Below, one piece after another: positions 32,981 to 44,910 of a stretch of 64,000 nucleotides of DNA. This DNA is from Pezicula radicicola (lineage: Eukaryota > Ascomycota > Leotiomycetes > Helotiales > Dermateaceae), in NCBI GenBank assembly GCA_003008705.1, contig PDUO01000004.1, positions 310,001-374,000 on the forward strand, in the 5' to 3' direction. How positions within the stretch are numbered: the stretch's first letter is position 1; every line of letters starts with the position of its first letter. The notes beneath the pieces were generated by a model. That model was not told where the DNA came from. It ran no database searches and worked only from the letters and a program-made list of their open reading frames with translations. The position numbers and the translations under genes were made by a program.

Positions 32981-34074
32981 ATGACTTCCACCGACCTTGA
33001 GCAGCTTATAGACATGGGCTTCCCCAAAGAGCGCGCCGAGTTAGCAGTCAAGAAGACTGGCGGTCGTATGTAACTCTAGATCTTTAACCTCGTTTCAATG
33101 CTAACCTAGTGCACAGTGATGCCAGCTCTTCAATGGCTGGAGGACAATCAGGACAAGAGCATGGAGGATATCACAGCAGCACAGACAAAATCCGATGATA
33201 CCGATCCCACTATTGAGCCAGAAGCTCTGAAAGAAGGCGAGGTCGCAAAATCCATGGTGTGTAATGACTGCGGAAAGAAGTTCAGGAGCATGGCACAGGC
33301 TGAGGCGCATGCGGAGAGGACGTAAGTTTACTCCCAGATACAACATATATTCTTCAGTACTAATTGCCAATTTGCAGTGAGCACGTCAACTTCTCCGAGT
33401 CAACAGAAGAAATCGCACCCTTGACCGAGGAAGAGAAGAAGGAGAAGTTGGCAGATTTGAGGGCTAGGGCTGCTGAGAGGAAGGCGAAGCAGTCCTTGGT
33501 GGATAAAGAGGAACAAAAGAGGAACGAGGTATGCTTGCCCCTTGATATCAGAGCTTTTACAGAGAAACTCACAAATCTACAGAAAATTCGCATGAAGTCG
33601 ACCAAGGAGATCCAAGACATCAAGGAGGACCTAGCAAAAAAGGAGCAAATCAAGGCTGCAGCTGCCAAGCGCCAGGAGAAGATTAATGATATGGCTGCAA
33701 AGAAGAGGATCCAGGACAAGATCGCAGCTGATAAGGAAGAGCGTCGTCTGAAGGCTGAAAGAGTCAAGGCAGAACGCGAGGGTCGTGCGTCTGCTCCTGC
33801 CCCGGAGCCCGTGGCCGCGGCAGCTCCCACTATTCGCAAAGATCACACCGAAACGAGGTTGCGCCTCCAGACTGCAAATGGTAATATTATGAAGACTTTC
33901 CCTGTTGACACCACACTCTTCGAGGTTGGGCAAGCTTTAGAGGCTGAGGGTCAGGCGCCGGTGGAGAGCTTTACCATGACCTACCCTAAGAAGACCTTCT
34001 CAGGGAGTATCGATTTTGGCAAGACATTGAAGGAGGCTGGCTTGGTGCCAAGTGCAGTATTAATTGTTAAATAA
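32981..34074 (+). CDS. UBA-UBX protein with C2H2-like finger (UBXN1/SAKS1-like Cdc48 adaptor)
   Basis: Exons 32981-33065, 33117-33321, 33378-33528 and 33583-34074 give 310 aa. An N-terminal UBA domain (LIDMGFPKERAELAVKKTGG, then MPALQWLED) binds ubiquitin. A C2H2-like finger follows (CNDCGKKF...HAERTEH), split by intron 2. A long charged helix (LTEEEKKEKLADLRARAAER) leads to a C-terminal UBX domain of about 80 residues (TRLRLQTANGNIMKTFPVD to VPSAVLIVK). UBX domains dock on Cdc48/p97; together with UBA this makes an adaptor delivering ubiquitinated clients. The usual FPR loop is YPKK here, a conservative change. The last intron (33529-33582) is 54 bp and stop-free, so an unspliced read-through would insert 18 residues between KRNE and KIRMKS. 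Confidence 0.95.
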
Positions 34075-34867
34075 GTTGATTCTTTGGCGTGCATGGGCTT
34101 TGGGCGAGGTGCATGGGCGGAGTTAGAGATTTAAGGACAGGGCTCTAACAAGCAATTGAATCTTACCTATTGCTGCATGGTTTTCTTCCCGCGACTTTGA
34201 TAAATCATGCCTACCTTTGTGTATGTGAAATAATCTCATATACCTATATTCGAATAGAATAGAAAGTGAGCAAAACTCCTCAAGTCAAGCTGTATGAAAG
34301 ATTTCTCAAAACGCCGATTGCCAGAATTCGTGTATCAGAGCTCAAGTAATAAATGAACACACACGCATGTCTTGGTATACGGCTGACTTTATCAAATTAT
34401 TGTCAGCATTACAGTGGCAAGTACTGTAGCGGGTATTTCAGGATCCTACAATGTAAAGTCAAAGGAATCTACCCATTGAAGAAAAGTTAGTCATACACAA
34501 GTTTAGAAATCCTTCCTCCAGCTTATATTCTTCCTATTCAACTTAAGCACAATACTTCTGTGGATATAAGAACATAATTATATAAATATTTAAGGGAAAA
34601 AAGGGTTTTACTCCGTTCCTCTCCTAAACTAAAAATTAAAAACCAAAGTAGCGTCTTATGATTAATTCAGTGTTAGCTTCTAGGCTAAAGTCACCATGTT
34701 ATATACCTGCTTTTTTTTAATCAAAATTTGCAAGGAGATTAAACACACAAAAAACTTGGCTTATATCGTGAACAGTTTGCATCAAGAGCCAAATATTCTT
34801 CATAATTTCTAGTTGGTGTAATTTTCTCGGACTGCGACTACGAAGAGCAATACCGAAGTCCAGAACG

Positions 34868-34879
34868 CCCCCCCCCCCC
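34868..34879. repeat. Poly-C run (12)
   Basis: Twelve consecutive cytosines; length may be affected by sequencing error. Confidence 0.85.
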
Positions 34880-35183
34880 TCCCGGTGCCCTATCGAGTTA
34901 TAATTTCATAATATTACCTGTACCTTGCCATGCCATTTCTTTTTTCTGCCATTTAAGAAACTACGCAAGCTTTAAAGCAAAAAATGTATCCAAAACATGT
35001 AATGATTAATGTATCTTTCTTTCTTTCTTCTCCATCAGTTCCCCCTGTCCTGCTAGAATTTCTCCTCGCTTAACTCATCGAGCGAAAAGAAAAGGCCAAG
35101 GCTCACCAACTGGTAGACGAGAGGCGAGGGAACTACGAGCAGGGCTGTGCCAATGAGTCTATAGATCGCTTATGGTCAAGAGA

Positions 35184-35247
35184 GTTACTAAAATCAAGTA
35201 AGCTACCCAAGTATCGAGTTACCCAAAATTTTGCGTAACTCAAATCC
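35184..35247. repeat. 18-bp minisatellite, degenerate copy (minus orientation)
   Basis: Minus strand shows TTGGGTAGCTTACTTGATTT-like units of the same family as 59617-59724, with extra variation. Confidence 0.5.
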
Positions 35248-36279
35248 AACAAATTACTACCTTAGCTACTTCACCTAAAGTCATGAAATAAGCACATTAT
35301 AGGGTCGCTAGTTCGGGGCTTATCTTAGTGTCGGTTAATTTAATCAACTACTCGACGGACAGACTAGTGGTATTTTCACTTAGTATGCTCATTGTCGAAA
35401 GGTGTTGATTAGTTGTCTATAGGAAGAAGCTATCTACAAGAGATGTGGTCTTATAACCACATGAAACCAAGGGGCTAGTCCCCTTTGGGCTAGACTCGTG
35501 CTGTAGCATCAAAAACGTGGTAAAACGTGAGATATTTTATTCCGATACTTAGATTTGCCTAAAGTACGAAGTACTACTTACTTTATACCCCGACTTGTTA
35601 ACTTAGTTAATAAACTTTCTATATAAAAGGCATTTGTTTAATAAGTGGAGTTGGCCGAACCAAAACCACTGAGCTAATTTTTGGTTTTGCATTTCGTAAA
35701 TAGAAGTAGGAGATTAATGTCTCATATGGTCACTGCGTGATACCAATGCACAGTTATCTGAGCTTTCTGCGGCCAAAAAATAACGGGTCGTGTATACGGT
35801 GAGTTAGCTCAAAGTAGACTTATAAGATGGAATTTGATAACCCAAAGCGTTCTAAGCATAAGTCCCAAGGTACCAGAGAGAGTTGTAACAAGTATAATCA
35901 CCAAGATCACTCGTAGAAAAACATCACATTCAAGTCTCGAAAAGGCACCTATGAAAAGCAACTTTATTATCTCCCTGAAAATAAAGAACTGGTACACCAC
36001 TAGCTAAATACAGGCCGAACCTCCTTATGAGATTGCCAAACCAAGTAATAGCCTGTCTTTCCAGTGTGTTTGCCTTTTTGTTAATATTCTCCATCACAGA
36101 TCAATGTCAGAAACCCTTCCGATATCATCTGCGCCATCACCGTCAACGCCAAACCACAAATAGATCAATAGAGCAAGAATTTTGTGATAGAACGCCCCTC
36201 TGACTCATAACGCCACTCAAGTCTATGTATAATGGCCAAGCAATCGCAATATACCCTGTAAACCACTATGTTAAGTAGC

Positions 36280-39200
36280 TTACTTCTGGGAAGTACCACT
36301 ACCATTACCACTATCACCTCGTCTATGACCGAGGCTCTGGTTCAAACGCGCTTGGAGAACTGGCTGTGCATTCGTGCGCTTTGGAGACAATGCCAATCTT
36401 GGTGCAGAGTCATGGCCAGGGTGGAAGGATGGGTAGTCCGATGCCTGGAAGACGGTGGAAGAAGCGACGTTAGCAGGGAACTGAGGATAGGAGACATTTC
36501 CGGCGCCGGAAGGGCTCATATTCTCTTGAAAGGTAACTGGAGATGGTGTAAAAACAGGTTGATATGCTGGCACAATGGCCTGGACTTGGACGAAGCCACC
36601 ACGGCCATCTGGAACCAAGACTGTTTGGTACACCGGGCCAGAATCACTGGTAGGTGGTGACATTGGGTTGTATGAATGGCTAGAACCAAAGTAACTAGTG
36701 CTCTGGTGAGAACTGGATGTTACACTCGAGTCACGATGAGTTCGAGGGGTACGTTCTTTCATACTTGCAGCACTTGATCCCTCGGTTGCCCATCGAGATG
36801 CCTTGAGTCCCTTATTTGCAGGTACAACCTGTCCATCCTTGGCAGCCTTCTTAATCTTTGCACCAGTATCTTCATCATAAAGATATGTGGTGACAGGTTG
36901 AAAAGAGGTCTCGACCTCCTTGGATTTGGCCTCCTTGGCTTTAACCTGACTGTCTTCCTCAATGTCACCTCCAGATGCAGTAACAAAAGAAGCCTTTGAT
37001 GAAACCGAAGACACTCGGTCCCTACCTCCTTGCTGTGCTTCCATAGGGATATCAGAAGTGACCGCAGTAGACTTCGGAATTTCTACATTTTGAGGTATCA
37101 AAGTGGTAGGCTTGATAGTTTCTTGACTATCACGTCTCAGCTTCCCAATGTTGGGTTTGACATCCGTGTCCGGGGTAGACTTTTCAGGAAATGCGCCTTG
37201 TGGTACATTTGTATCACGCCGGCTAGAAGAAACTGCATCTCTCTTTTCTGTATCAGAATTTGTTCCGGGGTCCACGCCAAGCGCCGCAAAAAGTGCATTT
37301 TCCAAAGCAGTGTCATTTCCAGAGTCAGAAGAACGCTCTTGTGGATGCACAGTGGTGCTGGTGAGCTGCTTGTTAATGATACCAATGGCGCGATGCTTTG
37401 TCATTGTCTGATGTTCGGGCTTCCGCGATGCATTTGTGCCCCCTGAAGTGGGCTTTGGTGAAGCTTTGCCTTCAACACCAGCAACTGGGACGCCGTTATG
37501 AGTGGCTTTTGCGGCAGTTGCAGCTGAGGAGGATTGAATAGGTCTAGCTGGAGCAACGGGCCAGGTTCGAGTTACAGGTTGCGGGAGTACCTCTTCCATT
37601 GGTGAGGCTTTGAGACGGAGTCCCAAAAGTTCTTCACTTGAATAAGTACGACGGGGATCCGCTGCAGATGGTTGAAGACCGGCTGGAAGTGATTCTTGAA
37701 CAACAGCAGGTGCTTCAGCATCCTTCAAGGCCTGAGACTGCTCAGCAACGCCATCGGCAACCTTTCCGGGAGTTTGGGTATTCTCCGAGACTCGACCTTT
37801 GTCAGCACTTCCAATGTCCTTCTTGCTGAGCCCGGCAATGAACTCATCCCAGTTTACATCTTTCTGGACTCGAGCAGCAGCTTTGGGCTTCTCAAGGGAT
37901 TGTGCGTAGTCATAAACAGCCTTGCTGAGATCGGCGTCGAAGTTATTTGGGTCAAGAGTTCTAACCATGTTGAGTATGGTACTCGTATCTTCGGTAACAT
38001 AATGCTTAATAAGTGCCACTGAAGCTGCCGACTGTTTCAAGATACTGGGCTTTTCAGTTGACCAGATGGACGATTGAAGGCTATTGGTAAGAACTCGGTT
38101 GTACTTGGCCTTTAACTCTGGATTCTTTGAAGCCTCAGGATCTGCTGCAACCAACAAGTCAACTTGGTTCATGAACGAGCGTCCACCCTGGTTGACTTTA
38201 TCAAGGATTGTCTCAAGAAGTTCCTTTGTAAACAGCATTTGTCTAATGTCCTGGGAAACTGCAAACTGATTGCTGAGATCCGCATCGTCGACAACAGGTG
38301 ACGCTGCTTCTTGATCGTCCTCAGATACCTCTATCAGAGCGGGTCCATTTCCGATAGAGTTCATGTCGTTCCAACTCTTGCCACGAGGAGGCGCTGGCTG
38401 GGACTCATATTTGGAGATCTGCAGCATGGATTAGTGCGAGTTGTGTAGATATGCTTTAGGTACTTACCGCCACAAGTTCTTCCGCTTGTTCAGCAAATAG
38501 ATCATCATCCTTGTGTTGACGGGCAGCATATACTCTCTGCTCAGCCTGTGCTGCCAGCAACGGGAGTCGGAACTGTATCTTCCACTTCTCTGCAGGAGCA
38601 GCATTGTCTTGAAGGATCATAAACTCGGTCGCTGGTGCCAGTGGTAGGAAAAGTACATTTGGCGACATAACCTTGTTGAGAACGGTCTCTTTGTTGTGTT
38701 CAAGTTGCAGAGTAAGATAAACCTGACCTTCCTCCTTTAAGAGTTTGAAGTAGCCTCTGCTCTCGAAAGGAACACCATTCTTGGTAAGCTTCACCTCATG
38801 GCGGAAGACATCTGAACTGTCGCCTGGACGATATGTGAAAGAGCTGTGAGAAGAATAAGGAGTTGAAGGAGCCACACTAGATGTACTAGCAACTTTGGGC
38901 GATGGGGCCGGAACTGCATGAACTACTACAGATGCGTTCGTAGATTCTGGAGTCGAAGTAGTCAAAGGAGGATCAGCATATCTCGAACTCGCGAGACCCT
39001 GAGTGGGCTTCGATACAGGGCGGACATTGCTCTGAGCAGAGACTGTCTGAGCACCAGCAGAAGACTTGTTCGAGATGCCAGGACCAGATGTAGGCTTCGC
39101 CGATGTAACTGAGGATTCAGGACGCGGCGCACTACCTTGAACAGGAGCACCTGGGTCTACTACAGGTGTGTATGGTGGGGAAGGAGCAGTTGTAGTGGGT

Positions 39201-40562
39201 GCATTGGTCTTTGGGGTACTCAAGCCAGTTGCAGCCAGAAAAGCATTCGTATCCAGAGTGTACGACGATATGTGAGACTTTGCTGCAGCAACGTCGTTCG
39301 GAATGTAATTTGCGGGACTGGTGACAATTTCAATAGTTAGTTTACCAGAAGACTGATGGGTATGAAAAGGAATTGCGGACATGATGCTGGGTGATAACAT
39401 ACGGTTTTCTACCAGGTGCTGATCCTCCTCGAGGCTTATACTTGGAGAGTCGGGAGAATGCTTCTTCAACTTGTATCTGTGCTCGAGTCTTGCCACCACC
39501 ACGGCTCCCACCGCGTCCTCGAGAACTACCACGGAAACCACCTTGAGAACTATAAAGCTATCAGTATTCCTCAGCTGTAAACGAATCAGAGAAGGTCGCT
39601 TACGAGGAAACTTGCGACCCCAAATGGTGCCCAACAATCTCCATGGGAGTTCTCACTGAACTTGAGCTGTGGCCACCTCTACTTGAGGGACCACGACCAG
39701 CACGACCACCACGAGGTGGACCGCGCGATTTTGATCCAGCTTTCGTTAAGGTCTCATTGAACTTCTTCAGTTCTTCCAATGACATTGGTCCTGTGTTCTC
39801 TTCCTGCTTTGCCTTTTCAGCCTGTTCCTTTTTGAAACGATATAGTTGACCATTTGCCTCAGCTTGAAGTCGGTTTATGCCATCATCAGCGTCGTCATGG
39901 AATTCTAATTGGGATGAAATTAGTATCGAAACTGGAAATAACCTCTTTTGATGGTGATATGAGTTTGGAAAGGAGGAGCTAGCACTTCAACTGAGAAAGA
40001 TGTGAAGAATCTAGACGTAAATTGTCAAAGGGATATGACTTACCGTGCCATGCACGTGTCTCTGCGTCCATGGAAGAAGTGTCTTGAAAGATGGTGCCAT
40101 GCGTGCCTGCTGAAGGTGCTTGATAACGGTCCCTACCATTGGATCTTCCATCTTCGAGTGGAAGTGAGTCCATGCGAGAATTACCAAGCTCTTCCTATAC
40201 GCCGCACATGTAAGTATCATTCTGTACTGAATAGGAAGGAGCTTTAGGGTTGAGGACAGTAAAGAGATTGCAAAGTCAGGTTATCAATCGCTGTGTCAAC
40301 TCGACTACGAGTGAGCTCAGGATACACCCATACCTAGAGGGGAGATGAGAAAGCCAAAGTGAGACCCCTCTTGCTGAACTCAAACGTTGATGCAGCTGAA
40401 GATGACATGTGGGATTGCGGATGATGTAAAGAACGTAGATAGGGGAGAGGAGTTGTAAGGACATACCATCATTGCTGCATACACCAGCTCCAGGTCACGT
40501 TGATGCTGGGCCGGGTCTTGTGCAGCCTGACCCTGCTCGCCAACGTTGATATTGTCACTCAT
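36280..40562 (-). CDS. Large RGG/low-complexity protein of unknown function (1,227 aa)
   Basis: Exons 40562-40467, 40194-40044, 39904-39604, 39549-39403, 39317-38468 and 38418-36280. The N-terminal part has a charged helix (QLYRFKKEQAEKAKQEE) and two RGG-type segments (GPPRGGRAGRGPSSRGG; FRGSSRGRGGSRGGGK) split by an intron, typical of RNA-binding low-complexity regions. A compact segment in the middle looks folded (FESRGYFKLLKEEGQVYLTL, NVLFLPLAPATEFMIL, EKWKIQFRLP). A helical block follows (QDIRQMLFTKELLETILDKV to TRTLDPNNFDADLSK-like sequence). The last 500 residues are Ser/Pro-rich, ending with a Q/V/P repeat-like VPDGRGGFVQVQAIVP. I do not recognise the family. A role in RNA granules or translation is a guess from composition only. 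The first intron is unusually long (272 bp) and least certain. Confidence 0.82.
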
Positions 40563-42303
40563 CTTGAGAAAGCCTCAATGGCTGATCATGCGCGGATATC
40601 GAGAGTGTTAAGGAAGTCGTGAAAGGTCTGAATATGTGGTAGAAAGGTTAGCTTCAGAACCTTAGTTGCGGCGGATGACTTCATGAAGTAGCATCAACGT
40701 ATGAAAGAGCGCGGTTAATGACTTTAATAAAGGTGTCTGATAGCCTGAGAGAGCACAACTATTCCCCTCTGCCTCTTGAGACTGTGAAGATGAAATCGCG
40801 TCTTGGAAGGATGGATGATGTGGGGCGGATGACTAGGGTATCATACCTGGAGTTGAGAGACAGAGGTACCCGTTGCAACGGATTGCAGGTGGGCCCCAAC
40901 TACTGAGCTACCTATACAAAGATAGACTCGAGTAGAAGAGGGTTTGTAAGTTTTGATCAATGATTGAAAGGGATTTAGGAAGTCTTGATTGTAGAGAAAG
41001 ATCGATGCGATGTTGTTGTTGTGTTGGAGAGAGGAGGCCAGAAGCGAAACGAAATGGGAAGGAGTAGGTAGGTAGGTAGGCATAGAGCAGCGGGATCTCA
41101 ATAAGGAAAAGCGACTCACATTACAACGCCTTACAACAGCAATACAAGGCAACAACACAGATTGGATTCGCTTTGAAATCTCTATGTATGATTGTACTAA
41201 TCAAAAAATCGTTGATACTTGACTAAAATCCCTCTGAAATATAGAATCCACTTAGCTATTCTCTCTAGAGAAGCAGCAGAAGTTCCAACTAGGGTGGAGA
41301 GTCGTATCAGTCATCATGCATCAACTTTGCGTATAATCTTCTCTATATGGCCCTCTGTTCTAGGAATGCTAGGAGCAAGGATCCTCCTGTCCCTAACAGA
41401 GAGGAGTATATAACTTCCTTACTTTGCTAATATTTCCTCATTGGGTGTCTTTGTTCTTTGGTCTCCCGCCCGCAGTACCACATGGCAGTTGACCAGCACA
41501 GTACAGACTTTTGAGCACAACAGAGCTGTGCTATAGCATGCTTTCCTCTTTCAAAACTGCCATTTGAGCGCGGGACATATGCAATGGCATGTTGGCCGGC
41601 TAGAGAGGTTGGCATTGAAAGAGGTATTGGGCCCTAGCCATGGAATATCAAGACACAATACTTGTCAAGATTATTACTGATGAGCTAATTTCGCCATAAC
41701 TTCCACAACAATTCTCTCTATCTTAAGGCTTTACTTTACTATAAAAGAAATAAAATAGAACTAGAGAAACTGCTTTTAACAATCTTAGAAGATTGTACGG
41801 CCTTAATTAGGGTTGCTCAAGGGGAACTTCACTGCCAGGTTCTGTATCATGGGAACATGTGCAGTGCGAGAATCTGTGAAGGGTGGTTGTTAGCAACTCT
41901 CAACCTAAAATGCAGTTAGGCAATTGACATCACTAGCATTAAAGCTGCTAAATGGCAATTCAATGTATCTTACGTCCTCTTTGATTCTCCCCTTTGCGCA
42001 AAGAGCAGGGCTTCCCTAGGATGCCATCTCATAGTCAAGCTATTTCTCTCAACACTTCCTTGTGGTGGAGCATCTCTCTGTGTCTGTAGTGGGCGGTTGT
42101 TGTTTATTTGAGTTGAGGGTAAGTCCAAAAGCTCTTCCAGGTTACAGCCTGCTAGATCAATTCATAATCGGACGTCGCTCATTGGATCGGCACGCACGGA
42201 CCACTTTTCAGATAATGGAAGAATGGCCATGTTCCCCAGACCCGACATCGCAATATTTTTTGTCCATGTGAGCAATAAGTGAAAGTGCTCAAGAACTGCA
42301 ATT
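40563..42303. other. Intergenic upstream of the RGG gene and the aconitase
   Basis: Divergent upstream regions. No domain-bearing frame was found; frames near 41427-41615 and 42062-42271 are unsupported. AT-rich around 41650-41800. Confidence 0.5.
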
Positions 42304-44910
42304 ATGAGGTCAGTTGGACTTCTGAGGAGTAGCGGGTCTGCTATAAAGGTACTTGATATCTCCACTAATGCTATAATACCCCAATTGACCCCCCCATTCA
42401 GATCTCCAACCCGGTAGCTCTTCTCCGACCTCGATGCGCCAGGACGCTCGCCACAGTCAATACCTCTTCCTATACACCAGACATCGAGTCGAGAACGCCC
42501 CCTTACCCCAAGCTTCTGAAGAGACTTCATGAAGTTCGTAGAGTTCTAGGGCCCTCCCGACAACTTACTCTCGCTGAGAAAATCCTCTATTCGCATCTGG
42601 ACAACCCAGAAGAAGCCCTCCTTACAAACACAGACAATGGGCTCAATATCAGAGGAAATGCAAATCTCAAACTTAAGCCAGATAGAGTGGCCATGCAAGA
42701 TGCGTCAGCACAAATGGCATTGTTGCAGTTTATGACTTGCAATTTACCATCCACGGCAGTCCCAGCCAGTATACATTGCGACCATATGATTGTTGGAGAG
42801 CGAGGTGCTGATGTTGATTTACCGGAATCTATCAAGGGCAATAAGGAGGTTTTTGATTTCTTGGAGTCTGCGGCCAAGAAATACGGCATTGAGTTCTGGC
42901 CACCAGGAGCTGGCATTATCCACCAGACCGTGTTGGAGAATTACTCGGCCCCAGGCTTGATGATGCTTGGTACAGACAGCCACACACCAAATGCGGGTGG
43001 TTTAGGTGCTATTGCAATTGGTGTTGGAGGCGCTGACGCTGTTGACGCACTTGTTGATGCGCCATGGGAACTGAAGGCTCCAAAAGTTCTCGGCGTCCGT
43101 TTGGAAGGCCAATTGAGTGGTTGGGCTTCACCAAAGGACATTATTCTCCATCTCGCTGGAAAATTAACTGTTCGCGGTGGAACCGGATTTATTATCGAAT
43201 ACCATGGTCCTGGAGTTGAAACTTTGAGCTGCACTGGCATGGCTACTGTCTGTAATATGGGAGTACGTATTGGGGAGCACCTTTGTTCCTATTCGGGAGT
43301 ATTTTAAGAGGAGTTCCTCTTGAGACATGTCTCGGGAGCAACAACTCCAAATCCCCTACAGAAGAAGTAATTGCTGACTCCCCATTTACGGACAGGCCGA
43401 AGTTGGAGCTACAACATCGTTGTTCCCATTCTCCCCACGAATGATCCCATACCTTGAGTCAACACATCGAGGATCAATTGCCCTACAAGCTCAGACCATT
43501 GCTTCAACACCTTCATTACACAATTTATTGATGGCAGACGAGGGTGCCAAGTATGACGAGCTCATTACAATTGACCTTTCCAGCCTTGAACCTCACGTTA
43601 ATGGACCAAATACTCCTGATCTGTCGACACCACTTTCACACTTTGCCAAAGCCGTCAAGCTAAATGACTGGCCCGAAACTGTCTCTGCGGGACTAATAGG
43701 TAGTTGTACAAATAGCTCTTACCAAGATATGCGACGCGCTGAGGACCTTGTAAAGCAGGCCTCAGCTGCCGGTCTCAAGCCTGCAACTGACTTCTTCATC
43801 ACGCCTGGTAGTGAGCAAATTCGAGCAACACTCGACAGAGACTCCACCCTCTCAACATTTGAGGAGGCAGGTGGGATTGTCCTTGCCAATGCATGCGGTC
43901 CCTGTATTGGCCAATGGAAGCGTACAGATGGATCTAAGAAAGGCGACAACAACGCAATTTTCACTTCCTATAACAGAAATTTCCGGGGCCGCAATGATGG
44001 TAACCCCGATACGATGAACTTCCTTGCATCCCCGGAAATCGTAACCGCGATGGCCTACGCTGGGAGCACAAGCTTTAATCCACTCACTGACTCTATCCCT
44101 ACACCCTCTGGCACACCCTTCCGTTTCTCTGCACCCCAAGGCGACGAGCTCCCCAAGTCTGGTTTTGAGTCTGGAAACCCTGACTTCCTACCCACATCTG
44201 CAGCACCTTCGCCAACCACTCCAGTCGTAGTCTCTCCCACCTCTGACCGCCTCGCCCTCCTCGAACCTTTCGCGCCTTTCCCTTCCAACGATCTCAAAGG
44301 CCTCAAAGTCCTCTACAAAGTAACTGGCAAATGTACCACCGATACCATCTCCGCCGCTGGTCCCTGGTTGAAATATAAAGGCCATCTTCCCAATATCTCA
44401 GCAAACACCCTCATTGGAGCCATCAACGCTGCAACAGGAGAAGTAAATGTAGCTTATGATGCCGACGGTAGCAAGTCCGGCATTCCTGAGCTCGCCGAGA
44501 AGTGGAAGTCACAAGGCAAGGAATGGCTCGTTGTAGCCGAAGACAACTACGGTGAAGGCTCAGCTCGTGAGCATGCAGCACTTCAGCCCCGTTACCTAGG
44601 AGGCCGTGTCATTCTCGCCAAGTCTTTCGCCCGAATCCACGAGACAAACCTCAAGAAACAAGGTGTTGTACCATTGACCTTTGCAGACGGCGCCGATTAT
44701 GCCCGCATTGATGCCAATGATGAAGTAGAGACCGTGGGATTGTACGATATGCTGAAGTCAGGGGGCAAGGGCCAGGTGACGCTCAAGGTCAAGAAGGTCA
44801 ATGGGGAGGAGATTGAGATCAAGACGAAACATACGCTCTCTGAGGATCAGTGTGGATTTGTGCTTGCAGGAAGTGCCTTGAATTTGCTTGCTAAGATGAA
44901 ACGGTCGTAG
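42304..44910 (+). CDS. aco2: Mitochondrial aconitase paralogue (Aco2/AcoB type)
   Basis: Exons 42304-42348, 42402-43262 and 43396-44910 give 806 aa. The short first exon and start of exon 2 encode an arginine-rich presequence ([15 protein letters not shown], then [14 protein letters not shown]). Iron-sulfur ligands are in GSCTNSS and ACGPCIG. Substrate residues are in [28 protein letters not shown] and NRNFRGRND, and the swivelling domain 4 has [13 protein letters not shown] and [14 protein letters not shown]. It is clearly aconitase-fold but differs from the main Aco1 in many places, including a proline/serine-rich linker near [14 protein letters not shown]. Yeast Aco2 contributes to homocitrate dehydration in lysine biosynthesis; the role of the filamentous-fungal paralogue is less clear. 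Symbol given by family resemblance. Confidence 0.93.

Larger units (their letters stand above)
34075..36279. other. AT-rich intergenic region with degenerate repeats
   Basis: Low in coding signal. Contains a run of 12 cytosines (34868-34879), a degenerate 18-bp minisatellite copy (35184-35247) and AT-rich sequence. No gene accepted. Confidence 0.55.

Noticed and set aside
38456..39637. 393-codon frame taken as an independent gene
   Set aside because: Its first 100 codons run through an exon in the wrong frame and two introns; the rest is an internal exon of the 36280-40562 gene.
41427..42271. Possible decayed transposon or gene upstream of the aconitase
   Set aside because: No transposase motif, terminal repeat or target-site duplication could be seen.
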